NCBI GenBank assembly: GCA_023376005.1
Contig: CM042145.1
Coordinates: 19,887,647-19,951,646, forward strand
Direction: 5' to 3'
DNA length: 64,000 nucleotides
Source: Doryteuthis pealeii
Taxonomy: Eukaryota; Mollusca; Cephalopoda; Myopsida; Loliginidae
Positions 45,883 to 57,174 of this stretch are shown piece after piece; the first letter of the stretch is position 1; each line of letters opens with the position of its first letter. The notes beneath the pieces were generated by a model that was not told the DNA's origin, searched no databases, and saw only the letters and a list, made by a program, of their open reading frames with translations. The position numbers were made by a program, and so were the translations under genes.

Positions 45883-46340
45883 CAAAAGGATTAAATCTTA
45901 ATCCAGTAACATTAAAAAAAAGAAAAAAGAAGAAAACAAAGATTACTTTTATACATCTAAAATATGTGCCCTAAAAATAAAAGGTTGGGCATGAATGAGA
46001 TTTTTCATCATCTAATGACTTCCATAATTCTCATGTGAAAAAGATTTAACCACTTGGACCTAACAGTCAGATTCTCATCTGGTTTTGCCCTACTAATTGT
46101 TTTTTTTTTTTTTTATTATTATTCCTTCAGAGACTCTACAAGCAAAAAGACCTTCACTTACTTTCATACATAAATAATTATCAGAACAACTAAAGGATTT
46201 TATGCACATAGACTATATGGATGACCATAACAAAATACGGCAATACAGAAAATTATTCTCTCAAATAATTTCAAAAAATTATTTTTTCAAACACTTCAAA
46301 ATTCTCTGTATTTTAACCGTTTTAACTTCAAATATGAAAC
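45736..46340. other. AT-rich DNA
   Basis: Contains (AT)n at 45848-45880. The region just before 46344 is partly shared with the DNA upstream of 60585. Confidence 0.45.
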
Positions 46341-46343
46341 ATT

Positions 46344-46484
46344 TTACTCTGATGAAGGCCATTAATTTTTGTATGCTTAAATATTTTATAATTTTCTATT
46401 ATTATTTTATTTTATATTTAAAATAATAATAAATAGAATACATGTGTACATGAACAAACTCCTGGCAGAAACACATGTTAGTAA
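46344..46484 (+). ncRNA. Hammerhead-like motif H7 with long helix II
   Basis: CTGATGA (46349-46355), an unpaired A, then GGCC opposite TGGCA across a ~100-nt AT-rich hairpin, GAA (46468-46470), stem III ACACATGT and T (46479). Stem I pairs AGTAA (46480-46484) with TTACT (46344-46348). Homologous to 60585-60725, where the first stem I pair is G-C instead of A-U. Confidence 0.6.
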
Positions 46485-46660
46485 CTCTTATTAAATCTAT
46501 TTTATCCATTCAACACATTCTTTCCTTTATTTATTTATCCTTTTATATGTATGTTATCCTATATTGTCTAAGAATTTGAAGAGAAAGCACAAGTTAGAAA
46601 CAGCAAAAAGAAAGACTCTGCAAATAAAACCATCAATGTTTAACAAGAAATCTTCTATGT

Positions 46661-47120
46661 ATATATAAAGGGCAGTTGTGTGTATGTATGTCCCAATGAA
46701 ATCTATCTATACATATATAAAGGGTAGTTGTGTGTATGTATGTCCCAATGAAATCTATCTATACATATATAAAGGGTAGTTGTGTGTATGTATGTCCCAA
46801 TGAAATCTATCTATACATATATAAAGGGCAGTTGTGTGTATGTATGTCCCAATGAAATCTATCTATACATATATAAAGGGTAGTTGTGTGTATGTATGTC
46901 CCAATGAAATCTATCTATACATATATAAAGGGTAGTTGTGTGTATGTATGTCCAATGAAATCTATCTATACATATATAAAGGGCAGTTGTGTGTATGTAT
47001 GTATGTCCCAATGAAATCTATCTATACATATATAAAGGGCAGTTGTGTGTATGTATGTATGTCCCAATGAAATTTATCTATGCATATATAAAGGGCAGTT
47101 GTGTGTATGTATGTCCGGAG
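46661..47120 (+). repeat. Tandem array of a 52-bp unit, nine copies
   Basis: Units start at 46661, 46713, 46765, 46817, 46869, 46921, 46972, 47028 and 47084. Each reads ATATATAAAGGG(C/T)AGTTG, TGTGTATGTATGTCCCAATG and AAATCTATCTATAC. One unit lacks a C and two carry an extra ATGT. The unit resembles a Helitron/Helentron 5' terminus, so the array may be multiplied element ends. Confidence 0.92.
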
Positions 47121-47348
47121 GAAACTTTGAAAATAAAACAATTAATGACAAAGTAAATACATATGCATATTAGATATCACCAGGGCTTGGTTTTTTAGCA
47201 TAAATATTAAAGATTTGATTTATATTTGTGAAAAGGATTTTTAAAAAATAATATCTAAATGATAACAGAATGGAATTTTGTTTTGCATTTAATATTTTGA
47301 ATAGTAGACCTTAACGTTTATTTTCAGAGTAGCTGGATCAATGCAAGG

Positions 47349-47382
<34 letters not shown>
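47349..47382. repeat. Poly(T) tract
   Basis: About 33 thymines next to a GC-richer block. Confidence 0.95.
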
Positions 47383-47384
<2 letters not shown>

Positions 47385-47625
47385 TGGGGATTTTAATGGG
47401 GCATCCGACGAGGATCCAACTCACGATTGAGTAATAATGGATCCGCAGGACTAACTTAAAAAAAAATCCCCCTCTACCCTGGCGATGCCGGGTGGCCGCT
47501 TCTAGTGCCAAATAAATATAATATTCTATTGAAAAACAGGGCCGGCATGTACCATCTTCAAACACCCAAACAGGGTTGGGAAAGACAAGCCTGCTTGCAG
47601 GCTCGAGGAAGGTGATTTTCATATA
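47383..47625 (-). other. GC-richer block of unknown nature
   Basis: It stands out from its AT-rich surroundings (CCCTGGCGATGCCGGGTGGC, GGGCCGGCATGTACC). On the minus strand an 80-aa frame is open, and the adjacent T run would be its poly(A) tail, which suggests a 5'-truncated retrotransposed sequence. I do not recognise the protein. Confidence 0.4.
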
Positions 47626-47641
47626 TTTTCTATTAATATCA

Positions 47642-47845
47642 AGTAAAGTAGATGGAGTGACCTATTGTCAGTATCAGCTGACAATAGCACTAAACCAGGG
47701 AGATTGTTTTTGCATCTGAGGTTGAGCGCCACACCTACCATCAGCTCCCCACTTTACAACACAAATCTAAGCCGTGCAACTCCTGCATCGAGTTAGTGAT
47801 GGCCGGTATCAAACCCAGAAACTTGTGTTTCTGAGGTGGACAAAT
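47642..47845 (-). mobile_element. tSINE-1 copy with internal deletion
   Basis: GTCAGTATCAGCTGACAATA jumps to AGCACTAAACCAGGGAG; the rest runs through to a decayed tRNA-like head. Confidence 0.75.
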
Positions 47846-48147
47846 AAAAATTATCATGTAATACAATGGGGCTCGTACCATAGATGGGGGGGGGGCATAA
47901 GACCCAAGAATCACATTGAAAAAATTTGAAGATGGATTATCTATTGTACAAATTGTTTAGACTAATAACTTCACCATAGTATTTCAGTTTAAATGTTCTC
48001 TAGCCAATTAACCATGCCACTTATAAGAGCAAGTATGACACAAGGTCAGTTTAATATGGAGTCACATATACATTTACATGTATCCAGAAATTGACCAGTT
48101 TCACTACCTTCAAATATATACTACAAATAAAAGTACCTGCTTGTAAA

Positions 48148-48386
48148 AGTAAGTAAAGTAAAGTCATCGGGGCGGCCTAAAGTCGGTATCAGCCAGTCAG
48201 CGAGGGAGTCTATCCCTTTTCAATAGATTGTTTTGGCATCTGAGGTGGAGCGCCACACCTACCATCAGCTCCTTACTTTACCGCACAGATCCCTGTGCTA
48301 CTCATACGCTGAGTTGGCGAGGACCGATATCGAACTAGGAACCTTATGGTTTCTAGCCGAACACGCCACCGACTGAGCTAACCCTG
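48148..48386 (-). mobile_element. tSINE-1 copy, near full length
   Basis: AAGTCGGTATCAGCCAGTCA to the head CGCCACCGACTGAGCTAACC. A small deletion lies near 48220. Confidence 0.85.
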
Positions 48387-48469
48387 TATTATTCCTAAAA
48401 CTTAAAGCAGAAGATTTTATAATGTAGACTAGCAAATATATACACACTCCAGGTGCAATTATTAAAATT

Positions 48470-49045
48470 TTAATGTAATAAAATATTATATTAATAGAAA
48501 TAATAAGAATGCAGATAAAAAGATCTGAAATAAAGGGGGGGGGTATAATCGAAAAATAGAACAACTGAAATTTACTCTTCCATCACTCCAGTCTTTCATT
48601 GCTTAATTTTTCTAATTTAACTATTTAGTTAGAATAAGAAGTAAAGAATAAAATTACAGTTATTTTTTCTTGTTAATGGATTTCTTTTAAGATTTACCCC
48701 AGAGATTTTTGTTCATATTTATTAAGATATAACCATACAATAAGAAATCAATAATACTAAGCACAGATTTATTAAAATCAAATTTTTAATATCAATATGC
48801 AAATTAGGATTCCCGTTCACACTGTAAACCACTATTTTGTTGTATATATAAATACAATTGCATATTATTAGTATGTAGATATGACCAACAGTATTAATGA
48901 TATAAAACAATTTTATTGATAATTGAGGTTTAAATAAAAAATAATATCATGGAGAATGTGACATAAATAACTAAAGGAATTGTGACTTGAGTAGAGATAT
49001 AGTTTCAGTTATAGACTGACAAACACACAATCTCCATTATAGGAT
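48470..49045 (-). mobile_element. Rep-F, full-length copy
   Basis: Reverse-orientation partner of 45193-45735. The element's 5' end is at 49045 (ACACACAATCTCCATTATAG on plus). Confidence 0.8.
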
Positions 49046-49049
49046 TTGA

Positions 49050-50850
49050 GAATTTAAAAGCCATTTCCATTGAGAATGTACACACACACACACACACACA
49101 CACACAAAGTAAAGAATTCTAGACAACATTCATGGAATTATTTGTTTGTAGACACCGGAGAAGAAGTCTGAAGATCAGTTAAAATATAAGGAAGACAACA
49201 AAATTGGAATAATGAAAAAAAAAAAAAAAAAACATTGTCAAAATTTCTAATAACTAGATTGTTTTAATAGAATTTTTCTCAACTTCTCATAAATAAATTT
49301 AAATAATCTTATTAATTCAATGTATATATCTTTTACTGAATCCTTGTATATTTTTGATATTTTTTATGAAAATTCACTTACCATTTTAAAAATTAAACAA
49401 CTTTTGAATAATTTTTTCTCTTTTAGTTTGTTTTTTTTTGTCTATAAATAATAACTTTTGCACTACCCTATACAATTCTCTAACTGTAATAGTTTATATT
49501 TTAAATCATTCCACAGAAAAAAAAAAAAAAAAAAGTGTATAATAAATATGAAAAAGTTATGATTGAATGGAAAAAAAATTGAAGCTGAAATAAATTAGAA
49601 TATATAAATATTTTGGGGAGGAGGTGTTAAATTTATACGGTTCAATGATTTTAAATTGATTTATAACTAAGTATATATAATGTAAAACAGCCAATTCTAC
49701 TTAGAGATATGTGGTTCACAATTTTACAATGTACTTAAAATCTCCAAGATAGACATGCATATAAACTAAAATAAACCATTTATGTAACAATTTTATGAAT
49801 GCTGATATACAGAAAAGATTTCAGAGTGTGTGTGGAAAAAAAAAAAAAAAAAAAAGAAAGAAAGAATTATACAAGTTAATAAAAGAAAATAATCTGATAT
49901 CATTAACTCACAACAATAAACAAACAAACAAACAAACAAAAAAGCGAGGGAGGGTTTGGTTAGTCTGTCGACTGGTGTTAGTCATGTGTCAGGTTATAAA
50001 AGCTTTCTCTTACTTAAAAGTTTGACTAGCAATCTCATGGTAGAGTAGAGAAAGTAATAATTAAAACCGAGTATAAACAGAAGACAACAAAAGCAACAAT
50101 AACAACAAATAGAAAAATAAAATAAAATATCAATCGTGTGGAAATGGCAGAGGCATATGGAGAAGTCAACCAGGGGGGGGAAAAAAGGTGTAGTGTATAT
50201 GAGCCAATAAAGAGACAATGCTATTTGTAACTAAAGAATTCCACTTGTGCAACAGGAAATCAACACAGATGCAATCTGAAGAAAAGGAAATAGAATTTAA
50301 TTTCTATTTCTAGATTGTCAAAAAACAAGCATCATCATCATCATCATCATCAGTAGAATTGGGGAAAATGGAAAAATGAAAATAAAAGTGACAGGTAATT
50401 TCCGTTGATCAAGAGAAAATGATTGGAGCAGGAATAATTAAAGAGGAAACTATGAAACTATGATAACAAGAGTCTTTATTAAAAAAAAAAAATATTAAGG
50501 TGTAAATTAGCAATAATAAGGGGTTTTTTGAACACTTGAATCTTTTCATTAAATGAAAATGTGATTCATTAATTAATATTGCTTGATAATTTCAAACTAT
50601 CAGGTTGAACACAAAGAACATCACAAAGAGGCTACACATGTTTCTTTTTTTTTTTTTACTGAAAATATAATTTACAATAAAAAGACCTTTGCAAGTTAAT
50701 ATATTGAACACTAATTAAATTTATACACCCCTTTTTTTCTATCTATCTTGGTATGTTACCATAAGACACTAAAAAAAAATAAATAAATAAAATTTTAAAA
50801 AATAAAATTTAGAAAAATGATATGTATTTACCCCCCCCACACACACACAC
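49050..50850. other. AT-rich DNA with (CA)n and homopolymers
   Basis: (CA)n at 49080-49107, A runs near 49220, 49520 and 49840, and (ATC)n near 50330. No gene recognised. Confidence 0.5.
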
Positions 50851-50856
50851 ACCACA

Positions 50857-51104
50857 GACAGGATGTGATGCTTTTTGAGTGGAGTTTGAATTCAGAGTTT
50901 TCCTTCTACACTGGTTGCCTAACCAAGGTTAAAGAACACAATCTACCCTACCATTTCCCTATAGCTGGGGGGAGAACATATGGATTCATATTTTTCCAAA
51001 GGTCATTAGCACAAAGTGAAATGCCAACAGCCTCGCCCAGGAATTGAACTCGGGTTGCCAATTCCATTTCCTACGACAATAACTGTTATGCAAAGCACAC
51101 TTCA
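50857..51104 (-). mobile_element. tSINE-2 copy
   Basis: From GACAGGATGTGATGC to a head of AATAACTGTTATGCAAAGC, diverged. Confidence 0.75.
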
Positions 51105-51213
51105 ACAAAAAATAAAAAGGATATTGTAGTATGATTTTTGTTAATGTGTTAACATTCAAAAGAGTTACACAAAAATTCAACACAAATGTATATGTAAAAA
51201 GGTATAAAATGAA

Positions 51214-51490
51214 GGTAATTTATGAGGAAGTGCCTCAAAAATTTGCTACCCGGTGACTATCAAAATAACAACCCCAGCTCGTCGTAATTCTTGTTTATTT
51301 ATCGTATTTTGTCGTAATTCTTGTTTAGATATGAAGATGGATATATAGTTTGGAATAGACTGAGATAGATAGATAAACAAACAAAATAATATAGATAGAT
51401 ATGAACAAATGGAGATAGATATTTTCGACAAGTAAATGTATTTGAGGAGGGGGGGTCGCATCTTCTTTTGTCGTAATTCTTGTTTATTTA
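51214..51490. mobile_element. IR8-g, right arm missing
   Basis: Left arm GGTAATTTATGAGGAAGTGC and interior (GTCGTAATTCTTGTTTATTT, GATA repeats) match IR8-f. The element stops at a junction with LINE sequence, so the right inverted end is lost. Confidence 0.85.
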
Positions 51491-51497
51491 AACAAAA

Positions 51498-51975
51498 TGG
51501 TATATGCATAAACCAGAATCTGTTCTTGAGAACGAAACGCATAAAATTCTCTAGGACTTTGAAATACAAACGGATCACCTTATCCCAGCAAGAAGACCAG
51601 ACCTAGTGTTGATAAACAAAAAAGAAAGAACTTGTCAACTGGTGGATTTTGCAGTGCCAGCAGATCACAGGGTGAAGCTAAAGGAAAATGAAAAAATGGA
51701 CAAATATCTGGACCTTGCCGAGAACTGAAAAAGTTATGGAATATGAAAGTGAAAGAATTGTAGTTGGTGCACTTGGAACAGTCCCAAAAGGATTGGAAAA
51801 GGGTTTGGAAAGTTTGGAAATCAGAGGAAGGGTTGAAACCATTCAGAACACTGCACTGCTGCAATCTGCCAGAATACTCAGAAGAGTCCTGAGACCTGAG
51901 GAGACTTGCTGTCACTCAGACTCCAGTGAAAGACCATCAGCTAATGCTGATGTGAAAACTCAAAAGGAGTAAATA
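51498..51975 (+). pseudogene. LINE polyprotein C-terminal fossil, second family
   Basis: Reads WYMHKPESVLENETHKIL, stop, DFEIQTDHLIPARRPDLVL then VDFAVPADHRVKLKENEKMD. A frameshift follows LDLAEN, then the other frame gives VVGALGTVPKGLEKGLESLE and ALLQSARILRRVLRP. These are hallmark strings of the 3' end of a non-LTR retrotransposon ORF. One stop and at least one frameshift make it inactive. It abuts truncated IR8-g upstream and a Rep-F 5' end downstream. Confidence 0.85.
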
Positions 51976-51977
51976 AT

Positions 51978-52095
51978 AATAATCTTATTATAATGGAGAT
52001 TATGTGTATGTCTGTCTGTGTAACTGAAACTACGTCACCACCAACGTTACAATTCCCTCAGTTATTTAATCAATGGTTATTAAATAATCATTATC
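51978..52095 (+). mobile_element. Rep-F 5' end fragment
   Basis: TCTTATTATAATGGAGATTA and TGTCTGTCTGTGTAACTG match the start of Rep-F; the homology fades after ~110 bp. A weaker relative begins at 54166. Confidence 0.6.
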
Positions 52096-52332
52096 TAATC
52101 TTAATTAGCATCTTATTAACAATTTCTATTAAGGTCTAGCCGAGATAGATTTGCCTCAAAACAGCCCATATTGTTAAGGAGTTTAAAATTATAATTTCTT
52201 CTGTTTTGTGTTGTTCCTTGCTGTCATAGAATGACAACTGAAATAAGTTATGATTTTTTTTAAAAGCCCCCGCCTCTGAAAATTTTTTTTTTTTTAAATT
52301 AAAAACTTAAAAAGAAAAATACTAGTAAATAA

Positions 52333-52588
52333 TAGTAAGTAAAATCGTCGGAGCGGCCTAAAGTCGGTACCAGCCAATCAGCGAGGGAGTCTATCCCCTT
52401 TTCACTTACGCTAGACCAAGGAGATTATTTTAGTGACTGAGGTGGAGCGCCACACCTACCGTCAGCTCTTTACTTTACTGCACAGATCCCTGTGCTACTC
52501 ATACGCTGAGTTGGCGAGGACCGGTATCGAACGAGGAACCTTGTGATTTCTAGCCGAACGCTCTACCGACTGAGCTAACCCGGCCCAT
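52333..52588 (-). mobile_element. tSINE-1 copy, best preserved
   Basis: Complete from AATCGTCGGAGCGGCC to CGACTGAGCTAACCCGGCCC. The head on the minus strand is GGTTAGCTCAGTCGGTAGAG with box B GTTCGATACC, so this is a good reference copy. Confidence 0.9.
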
Positions 52589-53255
52589 AAATCCATGAAT
52601 TACAAATAAAAATCATTCAAGACAAAAGATGATGGAATAATAGAATAATAACAAAATTGATTAAAAAAAAATTTTTTTAAAAAATGTATGAGTTGGGAGA
52701 ATTTCTTAGATTCAATATAACTTGATGTAATAAATCAAGATTGATATTCTAAACTCAAAATCTGCAAACTCGTGTCTCAACTCGAGTCCTGACATTTTGA
52801 TCAATGAACCTTGACTAAGAATGGAAACAATGCTTACAAACAATTCCTACAACCAAAGAAATGTTCAGCTCTTCAGAGATCTCAATCAAGAATGAGAAAA
52901 TTGATTGGCAAATTAGCTGTAAGAAAAATGAATTCTAATATGGTTGCTTCTTAAAGATAAAAAGTATTGATGCTATCTTAGAATGTTTTGTTTTTCTTTT
53001 TTTTTTTTAAATATTGTTTGTCTAATTGAATAGATAGATATGAATATATAGGACAAGGAAGGAAAAAAAAAAAAAAAAAAAAAAAAAGTTTAAAAAAAAA
53101 ACAAAAAACATAAAAAATAAGTTTCCTCCCAAATAAATTGGTAAACCATGAAAAACTAACAGCAAAAAACTTGCAGTAAAAGGAATTTTTGATAAAAGAA
53201 CTGATAGTTAAATTCCCAAGTAGGATATCATATTTGATGGCATATAAGACCCCCC

Positions 53256-53532
53256 AGCGAGTGGTGTAATGGTTAAAGTCATGGGAAATGGACTTGTCGC
53301 CCCGAGTTCAAATCCTGCATGTGGTAATTGCGTTTCACTTAGCGTTAATACCCTTGGGAAAGGTATGAATCCTACATTCCCTCCAGCTATGGATAAATAG
53401 TAGGGTAGTCTGGGCTCTTTAACCTTGGTTAGGTAACCGGTCTAGGAGAAGGAAAACTCTGAATTCAAACCTGTTGAACTCCGCTTAAGAAATTGACCTT
53501 GTGTCACATCCTGCTCGTGCGGAGGGGTTTAT
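53256..53532 (+). mobile_element. tSINE-2 nested in a TIR element
   Basis: Full length; ATATAAGACCCCCC occurs at both sides (53242-53255 and 53533-53546) as the target duplication. Confidence 0.9.
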
Positions 53533-53657
53533 ATATAAGACCCCCCCCACCTCTATTTACATTTAGTATTACTATATTATGAGTGAGACTAGGTACACGT
53601 AATGGGTAAACATTAGGCATCCAAATAACTCCATTTTTATATATATGTATTTTACTA

Positions 53658-53915
53658 ACCCCTGCATAGGATGTGACACAAGGTCATTTTTTAAGCAAAG
53701 TTTAACAGGTTAGAATTCTCCTAGACCGGTTGCCATACTACGGTTAAAGAGACCAGTCTGCCCTACTATTGATCCATAGCTAGAGGAAGAATAGTTGGAT
53801 TCATACCTTTCCCAAGTAGCGCTATGTGAAATACCACCAACCTCATCCAGGATTTGAACTTGTGTCGCCCTGTCCATTTCCTACAACGATAACCATTACA
53901 CCAAAGGCACCTACA
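53658..53915 (-). mobile_element. tSINE-2 nested in a TIR element, reverse orientation
   Basis: ACCCCTGCATAGGATGTGAC to ACCATTACACCAAAGGCACC; diverged and clearly older than the plus-strand neighbour. Confidence 0.85.
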
Positions 53916-54001
53916 AATTAAATTTAAAGGGGGGGGGCTTATATGCTATCAAATATGATATCCTACTTGGGAGTTTAGCAATCAGTTCTTTTATCAAAAT
54001 T

Positions 54002-55445
54002 CAACTTCATATATAGAAACAAGGAGACATTTTTTTTTAATGAGAATTTTTATTAATTTTAAATTTTACAAGGGGGACCTTTGTTCTCAAAATTGTCTTT
54101 CAAAATAAGCTAAAGTTTAAAATATGAAAATAAATGCACTAATAATTTACTCAGTTTTATATCTATTAATAATGGAGATTCACTTCCGGTTTTTGTCTGT
54201 AACAAAAATTATGTCACTGCTTACGTCACATTACCCAAAAACGTTATAACATAGAATAAATACACTCAAAATTTGGACATGCAGCATTAGACAGTCCTCA
54301 TTGTTTTTTAAAACAAGTTTTAATAACATGACTGGTATTATCTATCTATATATAGTTTGTTTTATTTTAATACATATTTAAAGTTTACATTTCAAATTGT
54401 TTTATTTTTTTTATCTTTTAATAAATTTGATGATTTTACTTACTTAGGGTACAAACTCGCTGATATTGAATTTTTTACTCCCACCCCTCAGGCAATATGT
54501 TTCAAAAATCTATTTTTACATCGCCCAGAGGGCGTTTTTTTAATTTTGTACTAGTAAATATGATAATGCAAATATACTGAAAATTAAAACAAAACCGATC
54601 TAAAACATATTTTAAGCATAATGGATGTATGCAAACAATATTTTTAATTTATTCCAACTTTTTATTCATTAGAAAAAAATATATAAAAATAAAAGGAAAC
54701 ATTAAATGGAGGAATATATTTGTGAATAAATAAACAAAAGATAATAATTTAACTAACCTTCACATCTTAAATTATACCATATGACAGTCATTTATGCTTT
54801 TCTTTAATAAATTAAACATATCTATTATGGAAAATGATTTTAAAATTTAATCAAAATATTAGCAAGATGAAATAGGTACCAGTTTTTGTTCATACATAAT
54901 ATATATCATCTAAATAAGAGGTTATATTTAATCAGCAAAGAAAGTGACAATTCAGTCACAAAAGTAAAAAGAAAAGAAAAAAAGAAGTAGAATAAATAGA
55001 GCAAAATAATTAGAATCAACCCACAAGAAAAGTATCTGAAATCAATTTCAGTTATTGTGCTCCAATCTCCATTCAATAAAAGCTTATAAAAGATTATAAC
55101 TCCTATGGAAAAAAAAACAATAACAATTTATAGATTGTTAAAAGGCATCCTGAGTATTTGCAGCTTAGAACAAGTTATAAAAGATTTGAATTTCTTGTTC
55201 AGAAAAGGCATTTATAAAGTAAGAGTTTTTAGTTCACAATGATGCAATCATTTTGAGAATGTGCTTTGTGAATCATTAAATACAAATATTTAAAGAAACA
55301 TTAAGATTTTACATAAAATCTTAATTGTCTTTAGATAACTTTATTTTTTCTTTCTCAAATCCATCAAACATGGAAGCTCAAAGTATAATCTGAATTCAAC
55401 ATTTTAGTCAGTTCGAATTCATTACAAATTAATCAATTACAAAGC
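54002..55445. other. AT-rich DNA
   Basis: A weak Rep-F 5' relative near 54166-54250; otherwise no gene or repeat partner. Confidence 0.45.
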
Positions 55446-55449
55446 TACC

Positions 55450-55718
55450 CAGAGATGCTGATAGGGATGCAGGATGCGTACCTGATGCACAAAAATCTAA
55501 AAGGATCCAGTAAAATCCATGCGTTCCAGTGGGTTTTTTTTTCCTTGCATCACTATTTAAAGCTAACTGTAAATACATTTCAATAGTTTCTTAGAAATTA
55601 ATTACACAGATAGGTTACAAGATGGCTTTAGTTGAGACCCATAAATTTTCCTGGGGACTCATTCAAAGCAAATATGTGCATCAAAGGACCACTAAATCAA
55701 AAACATATCAGCATCACG
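55450..55718 (-). mobile_element. MITE-C copy, reverse orientation
   Basis: CAGAGATGCTGATAGG at the left and CATATCAGCATCACGG at the right. The only reversed copy of the eight. Confidence 0.8.
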
Positions 55719-55721
55719 GCT

Positions 55722-55965
55722 GACCTATGGTTATCATCATAGGAAGTGGACATGGCGAGACAAGTTCAAATCTTAGACAAGGCTGTTTGCATTTCCCATA
55801 GTACTGATACCTTTGGAAAAGGGTACAAATCCAACTATTTCTCCTCTAGCTATGAGTAAATAGTAGGGCAGAATAGATCCTTTAACCTTGGTAAGTCAAC
55901 TTGTCTAAGAGAAGAAACAACTCTGAATTCAAACCTGTTAAATTCCACTTAATAAATAAATAAAT
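55722..55965 (+). mobile_element. tSINE-2 copy, diverged
   Basis: GACCTATGGTTATCATCATA replaces the usual head. The body ends at AATTCCACTTAATAAATAAA. Confidence 0.7.
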
Positions 55966-56005
55966 AAGTAAATAAATAAATAAAAACTTCCTTTGAATTT
56001 GGGTG

Positions 56006-56345
56006 GTTGTTTTTTTTGTTTTACGACATATCAACCTCAGTGGGTCATTTAATGCTGACAAAGTTTTGAAATAAATTCCTTCTTAATGGATACTCAATTT
56101 TTTTATAAATTCATGTTTTTCTATTTAACCCATAGATAGAACCCTAACAGATACTACCACTCTGGGTCAGAGTGAACCTGGGAGCAATAGTAATGAAGGG
56201 GTGCTCCACATTCCCCAAACCTCCAGAACTGGAACCCCACCATCAGATAGAGTTTAATGTCATACCCAGGTCATGAAGACCCTCATCCACTCCCTTGATA
56301 AAAAGGGTTGGGGGCTTGCCATAAGGGCAATAGGGTTGGGACATT
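56006..56345 (+). mobile_element. Rep-A, near full-length
   Basis: ACGACATATCAACCTCAGTG, TCATTTAATGCTGACAAAG, ACCCATAGATAGAACCC, then the 3' part to GGGCAATAGGGTTGGGAC. It is cut by a reversed tSINE-2 head fragment at 56345-56400. Confidence 0.8.
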
Positions 56346-56495
56346 GGGTTGTTGTGTCCATTTCTTACAAGTTTAACCATTACACTACAAGCACCTCCAC
56401 AACAAAGATAAAACTAAATTCTCAAACCAAAAATAACATTTTTTGCCAAACATTAAATTCTCATCACAAATAACTCGCATTGACGAATTAATTAA

Positions 56496-56772
56496 GAGAG
56501 GTTCACTTAGCATAACAGTTATCATTGTAGGAAATAGGATCGGTGACCAGAGTTCAAATCCTGGACAGGGCCGTTTGCATTTCACTTTATGCCAATGCCC
56601 TTGGGAAAAGCATGAATCCATCTGTTCTTCCTCCATCTACAGGTAAATATTATGACAGGCTGGATTCTTTAACCTTGGTTAGACAACCAGTCTAGGAAAA
56701 GAAAAACTGAATTCAAACCATCTTTACTCTGCTTAAATAATTCACCTTGTGTCACATCCTGCCCATGGCAAA
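56496..56772 (+). mobile_element. tSINE-2 copy
   Basis: Head AGCATAACAGTTATCATTGT with box B GAGTTCAAATCCTGG; the 3' end at CACATCCTGCCCATGG is diverged. Confidence 0.75.
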
Positions 56773-57002
56773 TTAAATTTTTTAAATCATCTGTAGCAGA
56801 AATAACATAGTTGTACCCATAGAGCAGCGTAAGAGAACTTGGTTTCATCTTGCCTGCCTGGATGGAACTCATGTCCTTTGCAAACCGAAAAACACAACTT
56901 GAGAGTGACACTGATACATGGCTTGATTCAGGTGCCCGGAGGCACAAAAGGCCAATAAATAGACAGGCCAAAAGTGAGTCGGGGCAGGCTTCAGAAGGTT
57001 CT

Positions 57003-57168
57003 GATTTGGTTTGGTTTGGTTTGTTTTAAGGCATATCAACCATGGTGTGTCATTTAATGCCGACAAAGTTTTGAAATAAATTCATTCTTAATGGATAGTC
57101 AATTTTTTTTATAAATTCATGTTTTTCTATTCAATCCATAGATGGGATCCTAACAGGTACTACCACTC
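57003..57168 (+). mobile_element. Rep-A 5' part
   Basis: GGTTTGGTTTGGTTTG to AGGTACTACCACTCC. This copy fixes the 5' end of the family. Confidence 0.75.
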
Positions 57169-57174
57169 CTCAGA

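Larger units (their letters stand above)
53183..54001. mobile_element. TIR element with two nested, opposed SINEs
   Basis: Inverted ends at 53183-53256 and 53928-54001 match over ~74 bp (GATAAAAGAACTGAT, AAGTAGGATATCATATTTGA). Inside lie a plus-strand and a minus-strand tSINE-2. Without them the host element would be ~280 bp. Part of the end (TATTTGATGGCATATAAGAC) resembles the ends of 59069-59399. Confidence 0.85.

Noticed and set aside
46661..47120. CRISPR-like array
   Set aside because: Units are contiguous near-identical 52-mers with no unique spacers, and the DNA is eukaryotic.
47380..47622. 80-aa minus-strand frame as a host exon
   Set aside because: The adjacent T run looks like a retrotransposed tail and no domain is recognisable, so I list it only as a block of unknown nature.
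45324..48910. 62-aa frame preserved in two Rep-F copies (45324-45512 plus, 48722-48910 minus)
   Set aside because: A third copy (18615-19012) has a 14-bp deletion that shifts the frame, there is no recognisable domain, and AT-rich repeats keep such frames by chance.
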